A stretch of DNA of 64,000 nt from Magnolia sinica (GCF_029962835.1 NC_080578.1:104635759-104699758); one strand, 5' to 3'; positions 1 through 11,524 are shown, counted from the first letter of the stretch. Notes: generated by a model not told the origin, from the sequence alone. Translations and numbers: made by a program.

Positions 1-439
1 CTTTTCCTAACTACCTAATTTTCTTGTATCCATGTGCCTAAATGATAAGTGGAATGTTCAGGCCAAAACCCCCATGATGATTGACGGAATCTCACACACA
101 TGTGAGTTGAATATGGGTACAAATGGATTGAGCCAACCCAATGGGTCATTTGAGCCAATCTGGTAATAAATGGGCTTGGATTTGAAATTGAAACATCAGA
201 TTGGGTCCAAGTCCAAAACACCATCCCAATTATAAAAAAGTTCATGTCTATAACTTCTCAAAGTTGACCGTCCTTCCCCCAGTTCTTTTTTCCTTTATTT
301 ATTGGGGGTGGGCAACGATATTATTATAAGAAGCCTTTTGAAGCAATCCCAACAGATTGAGCATCTCTTGTTGTTGTTCTTCTTCCAACAGGTTCTTTCT
401 ACATAAAAGGGGTCCAAGTCACCACATCCCCTCCTATAG
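1..439. other. Unassigned intergenic DNA
   Basis: No conserved coding frame, RNA gene or repeat structure could be recognised. Short open frames on both strands have no family motif. The LINE fragment starting near 440 may extend a little into it. Confidence 0.4.
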
Positions 440-1290
440 AGACGCAATGAGCAGCTAACATGTTTGGCTCCACCGATCTTTCAGCCAATCGAGGAAAAAT
501 ATCTTAAAGTGGTTTATCTCCCAACTAGACATCCTCCCAAAGGTGAATACCCTGTCCATCCCCCCAACGAAAGTCCTATCCCCTCTTTGAACTTATCCCA
601 CATTCTAGATATTGCTTTCCAAACCCCAATAATTTATAGAAAGAGGACGCTTTAATCCATCTTTCCCCCTCCTCTAGCCTGTATTTCTTTACTATCACTT
701 GATATCAAAGATTTTCTATCTCGAATCCAAAACACCAAAGCCATTTCCACATAATTGCAAAATTCATCAGCCCCAAACTCCTTATCCCTGCACCGCCCTC
801 TTGCATTGACTTGCACACCTCTTCCCATTTCATTAAATAAAATTTATACTTCGCTTCTGCATCTTGCAAAAGAAAAACCCTTAGATTTTGTCCAAGCGAT
901 CCAAAAACGATTTTGGACACCTAAATAAGGACATAAAGTAAACCAGAAGATTTCGTATTGCCAGTTTTATTAACGTCAATCTTCCCCCTAAAGACAGGCG
1001 CCTTCTTTTCTAACTCAATAATTTCCTTTCAAATCTCCTCACCAACTTCTCCCACAGATGCTTAGCAAGCTTTCCTATACAAAATGGAAGACCTAAATCA
1101 GAAAGAACCTGCCCGGCACCCAAAGATATTTGCATATTCCTCCAATTCACAGTCAGATAAATGGGTCCCCGACACTTCACACTTACTTATGTTCACCTTT
1201 AGACCAGAGATTACGTCAAAACATACAACAATTTTCCTCAATTGTCCACCTTTCTTGCACTCGCAACATTTGACGGGTTGAATTTGGAAA
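440..1290 (-). pseudogene. LINE (L1-type) reverse transcriptase C-terminal fragment, decayed
   Basis: Reading the minus strand gives, in order, the landmarks of the C-terminal half of a plant L1-type reverse transcriptase: SGLKVNISKCE (about 1190-1225), then FCIGKLAKHLWEKLVRRFERK, then RLSLGGRLTLIK (about 968-1005), then KYKFYLMKWEEVCKSMQEGG and GIRSLGLMNFAIMWKWLWCF (about 720-860). This is the usual order of the thumb and post-RT region of plant LINEs. The frame shifts between these blocks and contains stops, so it is a dead fragment. No N-terminal endonuclease or poly(A) tail was found nearby. It was probably 5'-truncated or rearranged. Confidence 0.8.
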
Positions 1291-1329
1291 AAAAAATAAT
1301 AATAATGAAGAAAACCCAAGCCCACAACT

Positions 1330-1980
1330 CCTAAAATCCCTTCAATTAGGATACAGAAGGCAACTAATTAAAATTTAGAATTCTTGGATACAAGGAATCC
1401 AAGGTTTGGAAATGGAAATTGCAATGATTACACAATGATATTTCCATCTTTAATGTAGATTCCAGAATTGGGGATTGTATTTAGATACATGCAGAATCCA
1501 GATTTCATTAGACAACAGTAACCTCATGCATTGAGCCAGGGAACTGCTACTGTGGATGAGTGCAATAATTATTTGGCGGAATCCACAGTTTTGTCTATCC
1601 AAGCAGCAAGGGAATCCAATTTCTTTTCCCCATGTTTCCCTTAGGGCCAGTTTGGATAAGAGAATTCCATAGTAAAAGAAATCAATTTTGTAATTATTAC
1701 AATTTCCTTTTCCATCATGTAGGAAATGAGTTGGATTCATTTTTCCTCGAATCCAGTGTATTGCTTGCAATCCAAATGGAGGAGAAATTTAATCTTATCA
1801 CTTGTGATTTGATTTACCACAGAAATCTCTTTATTCAGGCTGGTTACTCATTTGTATAAGAGAGTTTCATGGTAAAAGAATTTGATTCTGCAATGATACT
1901 TTGTTACAGGCAATGACTATCCATTTCGAATTTGGGAGAGGGAGGTGGAAACGTAGCTGCATTGAAAGTGCACCCCCTTG

Positions 1981-2009
<29 letters not shown>
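1330..2009. repeat. Non-coding DNA ending in a (CT)n microsatellite
   Basis: No coding signal. A sequence near 1635-1660 resembles the 'GGGCCAGTTTGGATAAGAG' edge of hAT-like MITEs, but the other end was not located. A pure CT dinucleotide tract lies at about 1981-2009. Confidence 0.4.
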
Positions 2010-2011
<2 letters not shown>

Positions 2012-2100
2012 CTCTAGCAAGGTAAGCCCTTTGTTTTTATTTTTTTCTTTTCCTCTTCATCATTTTTTTTTCTTTTGCGTCAGGGCAGAATAGGCACAGT

Positions 2101-3120
2101 TTGGCCAGGGGGCCGTTTCGGATTGATGCAAGAAATGAAAATTAAATATGATATGCAAGATCTCAGGCTTTAGATTATACTAATTTAGAAACAATCACAT
2201 AAAATTCCACATCCCACACAAAAGTTCAAACATTCAAGCAAGGGGAATCTGTGCAGGTCCAAGCCTACACAGGTTAGGGCTAGATCAATAAAATTATGGA
2301 CCAAACGATACTCAAAGGGAAGTAAAAAATCATCCACATATGCACAACAATTAGTCCCTGATCCAAGGGATTCACCAATTCCAATTCAGAGAACCCTAGG
2401 GTAAGAAAATGGGCAAATAAATTGAAAGTAATGCAATCTAGGTTTAGGGTTAGGGAGAATAGGTATGAGAGAAGTAAAATAGGTGAAAATCTGAACTTGG
2501 AGATAGTCCCCGCGCCCAGACAGTGGGTCAGGCCTGTCTCACGTGCGCAGGGGTTTGGCCGCACGTGCGAGGGGGCGCCAAACGCAGAAAGCGCCTCCTT
2601 GGCTCTGGTCGGCCAGGGGAGGGCTTCAAAACCCCCAAGTTTCATGTCGATCGGATGTGAGGTCTGTGCGTGGTGCTCCGCCAAAGTTTCAGCCCTCATG
2701 CAGGGCCGGAATCTGGAATTCTACTGTAAAGAGGAAAACTGTTGCAATAAAGGACAGATTTGAAGCACGGATGGTGGTAGGAGATGAGAAATAGAGATGT
2801 AGAAGATGGACGCGAATCGGGATCGATGTGGCTTCGCTTCGATGAAGGGAGGGCTTCACACCTAATTGGATTTCCGCAACTCGAGAACTCAGAGGAGTAG
2901 AAAAATGCATAATTTTTATTAAGCTTCAATCCATCCAAAAAAGCTACAAGGGGTGCATATTTATAAGAAAACCCTATACCACAAAATTCGCGCCATGTGC
3001 GTAACCTATTACTTGGCGATGAAGTAAACCAAAATAAAAACTAATCAAATAAATCTAAAGCATCCATGATATTCTAAATAACATTAATAAGCAAAACCTA
3101 AAATATGAGATTAATCATAC
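2101..3120 (-). mobile_element. Possible solo LTR (unclassified retroelement fossil)
   Basis: This stretch has no coding motifs. On the minus strand it carries a TATA-like promoter (about 2955-2970, reading CTTATAAATATGCACC) followed by a long untranslated-looking segment with a GC-rich core at 2510-2720. That layout is typical of a plant LTR. The terminal TG/CA and target-site duplication were not defined, so the boundaries are approximate and the class is inference. Confidence 0.3.
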
Positions 3121-3320
3121 TAGTGGACCACAATCATAAGATCTTATATTGAGCTTTACTTGACTATCGGGCCCACTCCAACGAACCAAAACTCCGTCTT
3201 CTAAATAGGAGGCCCTCCCTAGATGTCGTTATCGATCCTGATCGATGGTGGGGCCCTCCTCCTTGCGTACATACGTAGGGGGGCGGCGTGCGTATGCGTG
3301 CGTGCATGCGTGATGTCCCC

Positions 3321-3610
3321 ATCACGGATCCCTGACGGCAGGGCCCACTGTGATGTACTTTCCTTACATCTGCACCATCCATCCGTATTGAAAGTTCATT
3401 TTAGGATATGATCCAAAAAATTGAAGCAAATCCAAAGCTCAAGTGGACCATACCACAAGAAACAAACTTGACTGAATCCCCACTATTAAAAATTTCATAG
3501 AGTCCACTGGAATTTTTATTTGCCATCCAACCTGTTGATAAGGTAGTAAAGACTTGGATGAAGAGACCACATAAATATCATCTTGAATATGTGAGTCCAC
3601 TTTTAGGAGC
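3321..3610. repeat. Half copy of the GTGGGCCCACC hairpin element
   Basis: Contains the left-half landmarks of the hairpin family in order: GGATCCCTGAC..GGGCCCAC, a CCATCCATCC-type core, TCATTTTAGGATATGATCC, AAGCTCAAGTGGACCA, then TTTGCCATCCAACCTGTTGATAAGG. The mirror-image right half seen in the 4834-5285 copy is missing. Confidence 0.6.
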
Positions 3611-3619
3611 CACCTAATG

Positions 3620-4059
3620 ATTAGCTTAACTTAAAAATCGATCCAACTATTCATATAGATGGGCTCAATAAAATTACATACTTTTATCCAAGTTTTTCTA
3701 CATGTCAATCTGACTTTTAAATGACTCCATACTTCAAACTCAGGTTGGTGTGAGTGCACAATATCTTACATGTAACTAACTTACAAGTTATCCAAACACA
3801 TAAACTAAGTTACCTGGAAGTAAATTACAGCTTACACCCAAACAAGATTACCTATAACTTTCTTTCACCTGTAAGTAAATTAGCCATAACTTACTTACAA
3901 CTTAAAAAACTTATAGGCATCCAAACGTGACCTCAAATGTGAATTGATTTTCCATGAAAATCTCTTATCCAAACCATCCCTCAGAAGAAAATATGTAATT
4001 TGGTGCTTATCAAGTAAGTCTGCACTAAATAAGGAACAATAAATTAGACCGACCTCATT

Positions 4060-4062
<3 letters not shown>
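3620..4062. other. AT-rich intergenic DNA, MITE-like
   Basis: Contains repeated 'taacttacaagtta'-type motifs and a CCAAACGTGACCTC edge near 3920-3940, suggestive of an AT-rich MITE remnant. No terminal repeat pair could be fixed and there is no coding signal. Confidence 0.3.

Positions 4063-4098
<36 letters not shown>
4063..4098. repeat. (GA)n microsatellite
   Basis: An uninterrupted GA dinucleotide run. The serine/leucine-rich frame across it on the minus strand is a by-product of the repeat. Confidence 0.9.
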
Positions 4099-4102
<4 letters not shown>

Positions 4103-4175
4103 GGAGAGGGAGAGATGGAGATCGGCAATGATGGATTCTTGGGCAGGCGAAGAGTAGCCTTGCTGCATCAAATAA

Positions 4176-4521
4176 TTAACTAAGAGAGGAGTGAAAAAAA
4201 AAAGAGGAGAAGTGAGAATTTTGATTTAAAAAAAAAAAACATACAGTGAAACCGAACTGAAGTTGGGCCAAGGCGACTATGAGGGTGGAGACAAGAACTA
4301 GTACTCCAACTCCTCCATTTCTGCTTTGGCTGGAGCTGCCGCTTGGGAGTAGGAACTCCTCCTCGTTTGGAATTCCCTTCATTCTCCTTCCTATCACTCC
4401 ATTTGCATTCTCTCTGACTATTTGTTTCTCTGTTTCGAATGGGACCCACACACTGGATACTACTTTGAAATTGCATACGTGGCATACAATCCATCCACCC
4501 AAATTATGGGTCCCAGCTTAG
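4176..4521. other. Unassigned region with overlapping open frames
   Basis: Open frames of 80-108 codons overlap on both strands here. None shows a recognised domain. One minus-strand frame has a short hydrophobic stretch (VGVLVLVSTLIVALAQLQF). No splice context ties it to another exon. It could be an isolated exon of an unrecognised gene, but chance is at least as likely. Confidence 0.2.
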
Positions 4522-4833
4522 ATGTATCATGAAACAATAATTGAATGATTGTTGCAATCTAATTGGACGGTATCATTACACACCGTCATTGCTGACTGGC
4601 TTGGACCAATGACGATACAGGAAAGCAGAAAAGTCATGCTTTTGGCAATCAGAGGATCCGGAGGCCTTACTGGATTATCTGACTAGGACATTGATGCGAC
4701 AGTTAAATATGCAAATGATCACAAGGTCCCATTTCAACAAACAAGTGTCCATGAATCAATGGTTAGGATTGCTCAACCAATAAGATTTTGGCACTGTATC
4801 CCCTTGCGACAGATGGATTCCATTTCTGCTTCG

Positions 4834-5285
4834 GTGGATCCCTGACTGTGGGCCCACCATGATGTATGTACCTTACATCCATGCCGTCCATCTCTTTTGA
4901 CAGATCATTTTAGGGCATGATCCCAAAAATGAAGCAGATCCAAATCTTAAGTGGACGCGGACCACACTTCAGGAAACAGTGGTGGTTGAATACCCACTAT
5001 TAAAAACTTCTTGGGAACCAGGCCACCGGAATGTTTATTTTCCATCCAACCTATTGATAAGGTCACAAATACCTGGATGAAGGGACCACACAAATATCAG
5101 CTTGATCCAAAACTTCTGTGGCCCACAAGAAGCTTTTAATGGTCAATCATCACTGTTTCATATGGTGTGGTCCACCTGAGATTTGGATCTGCTTAATTTA
5201 TGGGACCATGCCTAAAATGAGCTGTCAAAATGGCATGGATGTAAGCCACATACATCACAGTGGGCCCCACAGTCAGGGATCCACC
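4834..5285. mobile_element. Hairpin (long inverted repeat) non-autonomous element, full-length
   Basis: The two halves are imperfect mirror images. The left end reads GGTGGATCCCTGACTGTGGG and the right end CCCACAGTCAGGGATCCACC. Inside, the left half carries TCATTTTAGGGCATGATCCC, and the right half carries its complement CCATGCCTAAAATGAGCTGT. It has no coding capacity. This is the clearest complete copy of the commonest repeat family in the window. Its superfamily is unknown to me. Confidence 0.8.
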
Positions 5286-5299
5286 TACCCGCCAAGCTC

Positions 5300-6250
5300 A
5301 TCTGTGACCCGAGTATCAAATAATTCTCCCACCTGGATTCCGATATTTTGGAACCGAAGTGATTAAAAAGAATTTATTTGATTGCCTGCTTGTTGGATAG
5401 TTAATGGACAACCAAATCCAAATGAAAATAATTCAAATATCACAACTTGTTATGTATACCATATGGACAATTTCAAAGTACCAAATAAACTCTTTACTTC
5501 TTCCACTTTCTTCTTTTCACATGCACTGCCCATATCCAACTACTCTTCTATTTTTACGTGGAGAAATACAACAAAAGCAGAGGGTTGACTCAAAATAGGT
5601 CATTCGAGTCTTCCCAGGCAAGGGCATACTCCGCAACAGACCAGGCCCAACGAACCCAACCCAGCTTCTGACAGGGCTTGGACCCATTCAACTTGGTTCT
5701 GCACATGCATAGCCTCATCCATTTTTTTGGTCTTGAATATGTAAAGTTCATTTAATGGCCATGTGATTACCGAAGGATCGTGTTGTATATCTGTTTCAGA
5801 TTTTAGATAAAAATCAGTATATTAAAACCGCGTAAAGGAATAAATCCAATCCCAAAATTCCTGTAAGATGTATATAAGCTATGTACTTGTCGAAGATTGA
5901 ACATTGATAAAATCATCCATCTATTCTCCCTCTCTCATCTCTTATGAAATCTATTAGTAGGAACCTCTTACATCCATCAAAGCTTTCCTATCACATGGAC
6001 TACAATGCTTCATCTTAGGACCTATTAAAAGATCCAAGCCATTTAACTCTACAAAATATTTAGGCGTCTTGAAAAGATTCTTTAACAAATCATTTCAGTT
6101 TATTTTTTGGTTGTGGACAACAAAAGGAGTAAAACAGCCTGAATTTCAGGGGTGCAGATCAAGCAGCTCCGCTCATAGATGGGCCCCCAATGAAGTTCTA
6201 ACTGATCTTGAAGAAAATCCATTTGACAGCCTGAATTTTGAGGCAGAACT
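5300..6250. other. Intergenic DNA without recognised features
   Basis: AT-rich single-copy-looking DNA. Open frames of 64-68 codons lack motifs and splice context. Confidence 0.35.
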
Positions 6251-6251
6251 C

Positions 6252-6351
6252 AGGTCATTGTGGCTAACCAAATGAAATACACCTGTATGTGGATGGGCAG
6301 GAGGTCATTGTGGCTAACCAAATGAAATACACCTGCATGTGGATGGGCAGG
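6252..6351. repeat. Direct tandem duplication, 2 x 50 bp
   Basis: Two adjacent 50-bp units starting AGGTCATTGTGGCTAACC are identical except for one base (TGTATG versus TGCATG). The near-identity implies a recent slip or template-switch duplication. Confidence 0.9.
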
Positions 6352-6853
6352 GTCATAGTCCCACAGGTTAGCATGCCTCCTGAAATTTAATGATACAGAC
6401 CCACCAGCCAACAAACATCAGAGAGTTGGCATTAAAGCCCAGAGGAGCCTATGATCTCAGGAACCCTCCATTGATATTACGCTCATCCCATCATGTTGCC
6501 GCATTTTGAATAGCTTTTGCAAACTCCCCCCCCCCCCACAAAAAAAAAAAAAAAACTTCTGTTACAGGTTGATTTTAGTTGTCAAAAGCCCACATGCAAG
6601 CCAAACACTCCATGTTTACAATCCCTGGCTGAATGATGCCCACCTTTATGATCGCAACAATAACAGCCATGCAATTTGGAGAGAGATGGTTGGGAAGGAG
6701 CAAGAAAAGTGTCCAAAACTCCAAATGGACTAATCAAGACAGCAGTCTGCCAAGCCGACATGTGACTCAGCTAAAACTTGGTCAGACTCGAGTAGGCTCA
6801 GCTGATTTTAGAATCAGCGAGTTTAAAACCATGATGGGTTTTGCATTGCATAG
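6352..6853. other. Intergenic DNA with a poly(C)/poly(A) tract
   Basis: No gene recognised. A homopolymer tract (C-run then A-run) lies at about 6527-6555. Confidence 0.4.
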
Positions 6854-7105
6854 TCAAAACAGTAAAAGCACTAATGAACAAGTACACCCACTTAATCGAC
6901 ATTGCACTTGGACATGATGATAATCCTCACAAATCCAGCTCCAACATCTGCAAGTCTCCAAAAAGTTGAATAAAGAATTCCGGCAAAACTCACACGGATT
7001 CCCCTTGGAATCCTCCAAAAATTGTAAATCTGCCATTTCCCAGCTTTTCAAGGTCCCAGCTGACGAAGTTTGCTCATTCATGCTCGCATTGACTTCTTGA
7101 ACTTC
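6854..7105 (-). other. Exon-like open frame, possible distal tail exon
   Basis: On the minus strand a good splice acceptor (TTTATTTCAG) precedes an open stretch that begins EVQEVNASMNEQTSSAG and runs about 84 codons to a stop. It has no recognised domain. It lies downstream of the LYAR gene on the same strand and could be a distal or 3'-UTR exon of it, or coincidence. Confidence 0.25.
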
Positions 7106-7399
7106 CTGAAATAAAATCCAGATGTTCATGTTATCACAGCAATGGCAATGGCAATGGAAAAATAACTTTGAGCAAGCTAATCCATAATCATCTTAGTTCA
7201 AAAACTCGATTGTATGTTTACTCGGTTCAGGCCAACTCAAAGACTCAAGAAACTAATGACTTGATTTGACTCAGCATTTATAATACTTAAAACTAAACAT
7301 ATTTAATGAGGTAATAAGTATTAAAAATAGTTATCTAATGTTAAAAGTAGGGAAAAAAAAACTGCTTAAATGCTATCCCCCCGGAAAGGTACTTTTCCA

Positions 7400-7780
7400 T
7401 CCCTCTCCCGATTCCCTTGATGCAAGGGACGCTTTGGCAAGATCCCGCTTGTGTGCATCATGGTAAACCCACGTACTAAAACACAAGCCAATGTGGAGCA
7501 CATATGTCACATCTGGGGCTTTCCATCATGTGTTTAACTGTTCAAATCTTTCTGAACCAAAAATCAGTCTATTTTACATCTCAGGTGGATCAAATCATAC
7601 AAAACGAAAGGACAAAAAGAAATGATAGTTTTAACTGTCAGTTTACATTGTACATTGCAATCTACCTGATCATCGGATCTACATAACCTTCTAGCTACAT
7701 AAATTTCAAGTTTGGGCCCACGTTTTAGATGAGTTTGATCATCATCTGAGTACGTGGCCCCACAAGTGTAACATGATGTA
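7400..7780. repeat. Dispersed non-coding repeat remnant (CACATGATGG / CCTGATTTTTGG family)
   Basis: Shares phrases such as AGGTGGATCAAATC, GTGTGCATCATGGTAAACCCAC and 'cctgatcatcggatctac' with the copies at 8330, 11130 and 11998. No open frame is meaningful. Boundaries are approximate. Confidence 0.35.
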
Positions 7781-8021
7781 TTGATTGCATATCACACAAG
7801 ATAGCAGTGCCAAAATCAGTACCCTTTTCCTTCCAAGTTGTGATTCAGTCAAGCATCCCTCATGTGACAGGTGGGAATATGTGTCAGAGATAAGAGTATG
7901 GTGCACGTGTCAGAGATCTGGGGCATTCATGGGTCGCACTTTTAACATGCCAAATTCCAAAAATCAAGTAAGTGTGTTCATCAAGATGATGAGATGCCAA
8001 AAACCATCATGATCATGGGAT

Positions 8022-8304
8022 CAAGGTATGGCAAAATGGTTACACAACGGCCGTAACATTACATAACAGTGGTAACTGTTACGTTTTACGAGGCCAAAAT
8101 AGCTGTTACAGAAAACAGCCTGTAACAGTCCATAACAGGGCTGAAACAGATTTTTTTTTTCAATAAAAAGCGGGGGGGTGGGAGTGGCTGTAATGGCTGT
8201 TACAACCCGTATCATAACGGTAACTGGGCGCTGTAATGGCTGTTACAACCCGTATCATAACGGTAACTAACGGACGACCACCGTTAATGTTGTGGAATAC
8301 CTTG
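8022..8304. mobile_element. MITE-like element with CAAGGTAT termini
   Basis: Begins CAAGGTAT and ends ATACCTTG, a short perfect terminal inverted repeat. The inside is dominated by alternating GTAACGGT/CCGTTAC motifs. A second relative lies at 12509-12694. An internal segment beginning GCTGTAATGGCTGTTAC is duplicated in tandem at 8187-8225 and 8230-8268. No coding capacity. Confidence 0.65.
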
Positions 8305-8329
8305 GAAGGGATGCCCCAAAATTTAGGGT

Positions 8330-8620
8330 TATTCAGTGACTAGGTGGGCTACACCATGAAAAAATGGGACCACCAAAAACCTCCAAATTCATGTGGCGGC
8401 CCACATGATGGTTGGATTGACCTGATTTTTGGCATGTCCAACCTTTACGGTGAGTGAACCCTCTGGACAGGTTGTATGCCCACATACACACATCAAAGTG
8501 GGCCCTGCGGTCGACCCTTGTAGAATGAGTATGTTGTACAAGGACTTGAGAGGCAGGTTCCTCTTCAAGTCATTGCACTCAGGGGCGGAAGAACATGTCT
8601 TAAGTTTTTGACCCATTCAT
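8330..8620. repeat. Dispersed non-coding repeat remnant (CCTGATTTTTGG family)
   Basis: Contains GTGGGCTACACCATG, CACATGATGGTTGGATTGACCTGATTTTTGGC and CACATCAAAGTGGGCCC-type phrases in reverse order on either side, an imperfect inverted arrangement. No gene. Confidence 0.4.
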
Positions 8621-9270
8621 CAAGGTACATGGTAAGCATGCCATCGACCAAAATGAACTTGGATCAAATATGTATGATAAAAATAGGCTGTTGGAGAAAA
8701 AAAATGATGTAGCAGTTAAAAAGTAAGCATATGTGTGTGGCCACTTAATGAGGCAAGCGTACTACCACGATTTTCGGCCCCCTACCTGATGAATGCCCAG
8801 GATCTCTGACATTTGTGCCGTAATTGCAGAACTCTCACACGATTCCATATCCACACATGAAGGAGCACTCGCTGAATCACGACTCTATTCTGGCATCGAA
8901 AATGCAAATGTAACGAGACAAGTGTTGATTACTAGGGGAGCATTGCAGACGTGCGGAACAAGTTTTAGAGAATTGAACCATTCATCAGGTATGGTACAAG
9001 GTAAGCATGGATGGACCAAAATAAAGTTGGCAGGCTAACTAGACAGGTCAAACATGTATGGAAAAAATAGGCTGTTGGAGAAAAAAGAAAAAAAGATCTA
9101 GCAATTAAAAAGTCAACATACACGTATGGTCATTTGATGAGGTACTAACATGATGTTTGGCCCCCTACTTGACGAATGGCTAGGATCTCTGACATGTGTG
9201 CCATAAGTGTAGAACTCTCACATGATTCCGTTTCCACACATAGGGGCACTTGCTGAATCAGGATTCTATG
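8620..9270. repeat. Diverged tandem duplication, about 360-bp period
   Basis: Two successive blocks share the same order of landmarks: GGTAAGCATG..ACCAAAAT, AAAATAGGCTGTTGGAGAAAA, TTTCGGCCCCCTAC / TTTGGCCCCCTAC, AGGATCTCTGACAT, GAACTCTCACA and GCTGAATCA. The first runs from about 8625 and the second from about 8988. The open frame over the first block is not conserved in the second, which argues against coding. Confidence 0.7.
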
Positions 9271-9273
9271 TAA

Positions 9274-9540
9274 TGTAGGGACATTTTCACACCGGGCTCG
9301 AGTGGAGTGGCCTATGGGATGCAAGGGTACACTCGGGGTGGGCGGCCCCTAGGTTGTTGTCTTGCATCAAAGTGGTATCAAAGCGAGAGGTCTCGTATTC
9401 GAGACTCCTCACCGGGGGTGATTAATGCAGGGGTATTTTCACAAAGAGCTTGAGTGCAGTGGCCCCTGGGATGCAGGGATACACTTGGGGGCGGGGTGGG
9501 GCGGGCACGAGGGGAGTTCGACCGAGGACCTGACCCATGG
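9274..9540 (+). mobile_element. TRIM-type LTR element fossil (partial)
   Basis: An LTR-like block ends in GCATCA at 9369 and is followed by a short internal segment (9370-9425). That segment starts with the primer-site motif TGGTATCAAAGC, complementary to the initiator tRNA-Met acceptor end. A second LTR-like start (TGCAGGGGTATTTTCAC) follows at 9426. It belongs to the same family as 42091-42515 and 14322-14671. It has no coding capacity and is incomplete. Confidence 0.65.
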
Positions 9541-9544
9541 GATA

Positions 9545-10118
9545 GATAGATAGGAAGAAAGGATGAAAGGATGACAAGGATAGATAGGATGTGTCCAACC
9601 CACGAGCAAAAGTTCTTCATATGTCCACAAGAGTACACCCACAAGAATATTTGAGTAGAGAGGGGGAGAACTTTATTGATATCATACTTCTCTTATAATG
9701 CTCACCTTAAAAAAATATTAGAATGCCTAGTTCCTACACCATTACTCTTTTTTATCAACTATAAGTGAATCTCTAATGTGATGTGAATCCCCCAACTAAA
9801 TGATTAATTTCAAATCACAATAGTTGACTTCAAATCAATCTAATCTACTTAAGATGGTAAAAGCTTAATAATGGTAAAAGCAAATATAGAAAATAATCAT
9901 AATTACATCTCTAAATCAATCTCATATCTTCAATCAAATCCCCCTTATATCTCCAATTACATCTTTAATTCAGCCTTCATATCTTCCAAAAATAGTAAAT
10001 TGCAATTCTTGATTTAAGCTCCCAAATCTATAAATAAATCGTTCAAAATCAGCACATGTTGGGCCGTACGATGGGCTGTGGGCTTACATCATTGTTGGGC
10101 ACTATAATGGGCCTGCAT
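9545..10118. other. AT-rich intergenic DNA
   Basis: Contains a short GATA/GGAT-rich patch (about 9541-9590) and then AT-rich DNA with 'catctctaaatcaatctcatatcttc'-type simple-sequence drift. No gene recognised. Confidence 0.4.
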
Positions 10119-10800
10119 CAGATGAGATAATGCAGCGGGACAATTCGAGGAACCAATATAGAGCTTCATCAACGAGTGGTCGACGAGGGCGTCAAAGCAA
10201 TGGGCGGGGGAGATGTTGTGACAGACCGATCATTCTCATGGGCTTAAGTCATGACGCAGCAAATTTATGCTCACTTGGACATTAGAGAGGTTTTGTACAT
10301 GTAGAGAATTCTAGAATAGTGAAAAAGTGAATGGAGAGTTGTAGAGAATGGTAGAAAGATGCAACGAATTGTAGAAAGTTCTAGAGTTGTGTGGAAAAGG
10401 TCTAGAGTTGTGTAGATCTTTAGTAGTTTTTACAAAACTCCAGAGGAGGCTTGCAGAAAAGTGTGAAATATTCTAAAAAGGTTCTAAAGAGTTCTTGACC
10501 GTTGGATGAGTGTCATGTGGCACAATCCTAGCCATACATGCATGGGTTCTAGTAGCTTCTTAGATCTATATAAGGGAGTGAAACCATCATTTGTAACCAA
10601 GTAAAGAGTAGTTGTTTTGAGAGCTCCAGTGAAATATAAGGTGGTCGTCCATACCCCTGTGTCTCTCTTGCTTCTTAATGAGATTTGGGGCTTAGCACTT
10701 GGGATGTGCATTTGGGGAAGGCTAGCTCATTTACAACAGGACCATAAGATGAGTGCTTGCTATCTATGCTTGGGGGAAGTGCTAGGGCCATGACATACAA
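10119..10800 (+). mobile_element. Ty3/gypsy fossil: 3' internal tail plus LTR
   Basis: A short internal tail (10119-10212) ends in a purine-rich tract (GGGCGGGGGAGATGT). It is followed by an LTR starting TGTGACAGACC and probably ending near 10795 (CATGACA). The LTR carries a TATA box (CTATATAAGG, about 10566) and repeated GTAGAGAATTCTAGA-like motifs. A purine tract directly before a TGTGACAG start is typical of the 3' end of Ty3/gypsy elements. No internal coding region remains in the window. It is a broken remnant. Confidence 0.6.
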
Positions 10801-11117
10801 GATCAACAGCCTTACTTGTTATCTGTTGTTCAGAGAAAATAATCTTTGAAAGTGGGGTTGTGGATTCGAATCACAAACTTGACCTTATAACTTTTAGCTT
10901 TTCACCAGGTGATTGTCTCAACTTGAGTCAATGAGAGTCATGTCGAGTTGGCAGAGTTAGAGAGTAGAAACCACAAGTCTTATCGAGTCAGGACCGAGTC
11001 ACGCACAAAAGTGAGTTTCCTAGTGACACAGCTCAAAATCTTGCCAAGTCAAGTTGACTCAGCCCAGTTTCGAGTTAAGTCACCGAGTTTTACAACAATG
11101 ATAATAATAGCATATCT

Positions 11118-11440
11118 TAATTCTACATGTTTGCTAACACACATGCACATATCCCATCAACATACCAGCACATGTGCCATGATGTGTTGTGAAAACCCAC
11201 GCCACCCACTGTGGTTCCCAGCTCCCACCATGTGGATGTCCTGGCCCACAAACCAGGCCAGTCCATTCATCAAATGCACACTGAACAGATGGATGGATAA
11301 AGAAAAGAAAAGAGAAGAAAAGAGTTGTGCATTTGTTCAATACACTGGTTCACTTGATAAGTGGACTGGCCTGATTTTTGGCAGGGGCATCTACAAAGTG
11401 GGGTCCACCTGATAGATAACACAAGCTTGGAAACCAGTGC
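11118..11440. repeat. Dispersed non-coding repeat (CCTGATTTTTGG family)
   Basis: Shows CACATGTGCCATGATGTGTTG, CCACCATGTGGATGTCC and GGACTGGCCTGATTTTTGGCAGGGGC landmarks also found near 8400, 12240 and 13150. It interrupts the region just downstream of the LYAR exons. Confidence 0.45.
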
Positions 11441-11482
11441 AGGTGTATAGATGGACCATACATGCATTTCAAGATAACAAAC

Positions 11483-11524
11483 CTCCCAATCCTGATATGA
11501 CGATCTTGAAGTGAGACTCCGAAT
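11483..11524 (-). other. Candidate sixth LYAR exon
   Basis: The segment has a pyrimidine-rich acceptor on its 5' side (..TTTTTTTTCACCTTTGGATAG) and a GT donor on its 3' side. It is 42 nt, phase 0 to 0, and would add IRSLTSRSSYQDWE after MLMHK. Plant LYAR proteins usually continue for about 15-20 residues past this point, so some exon is expected. The match to the usual serine-rich ending is weak. Confidence 0.35.

Noticed and set aside
2438-2456. Interstitial telomere-like motif (GGTTTAGGGTTAGGG)
   Set aside because: Only about two degenerate units; too short to mean anything.
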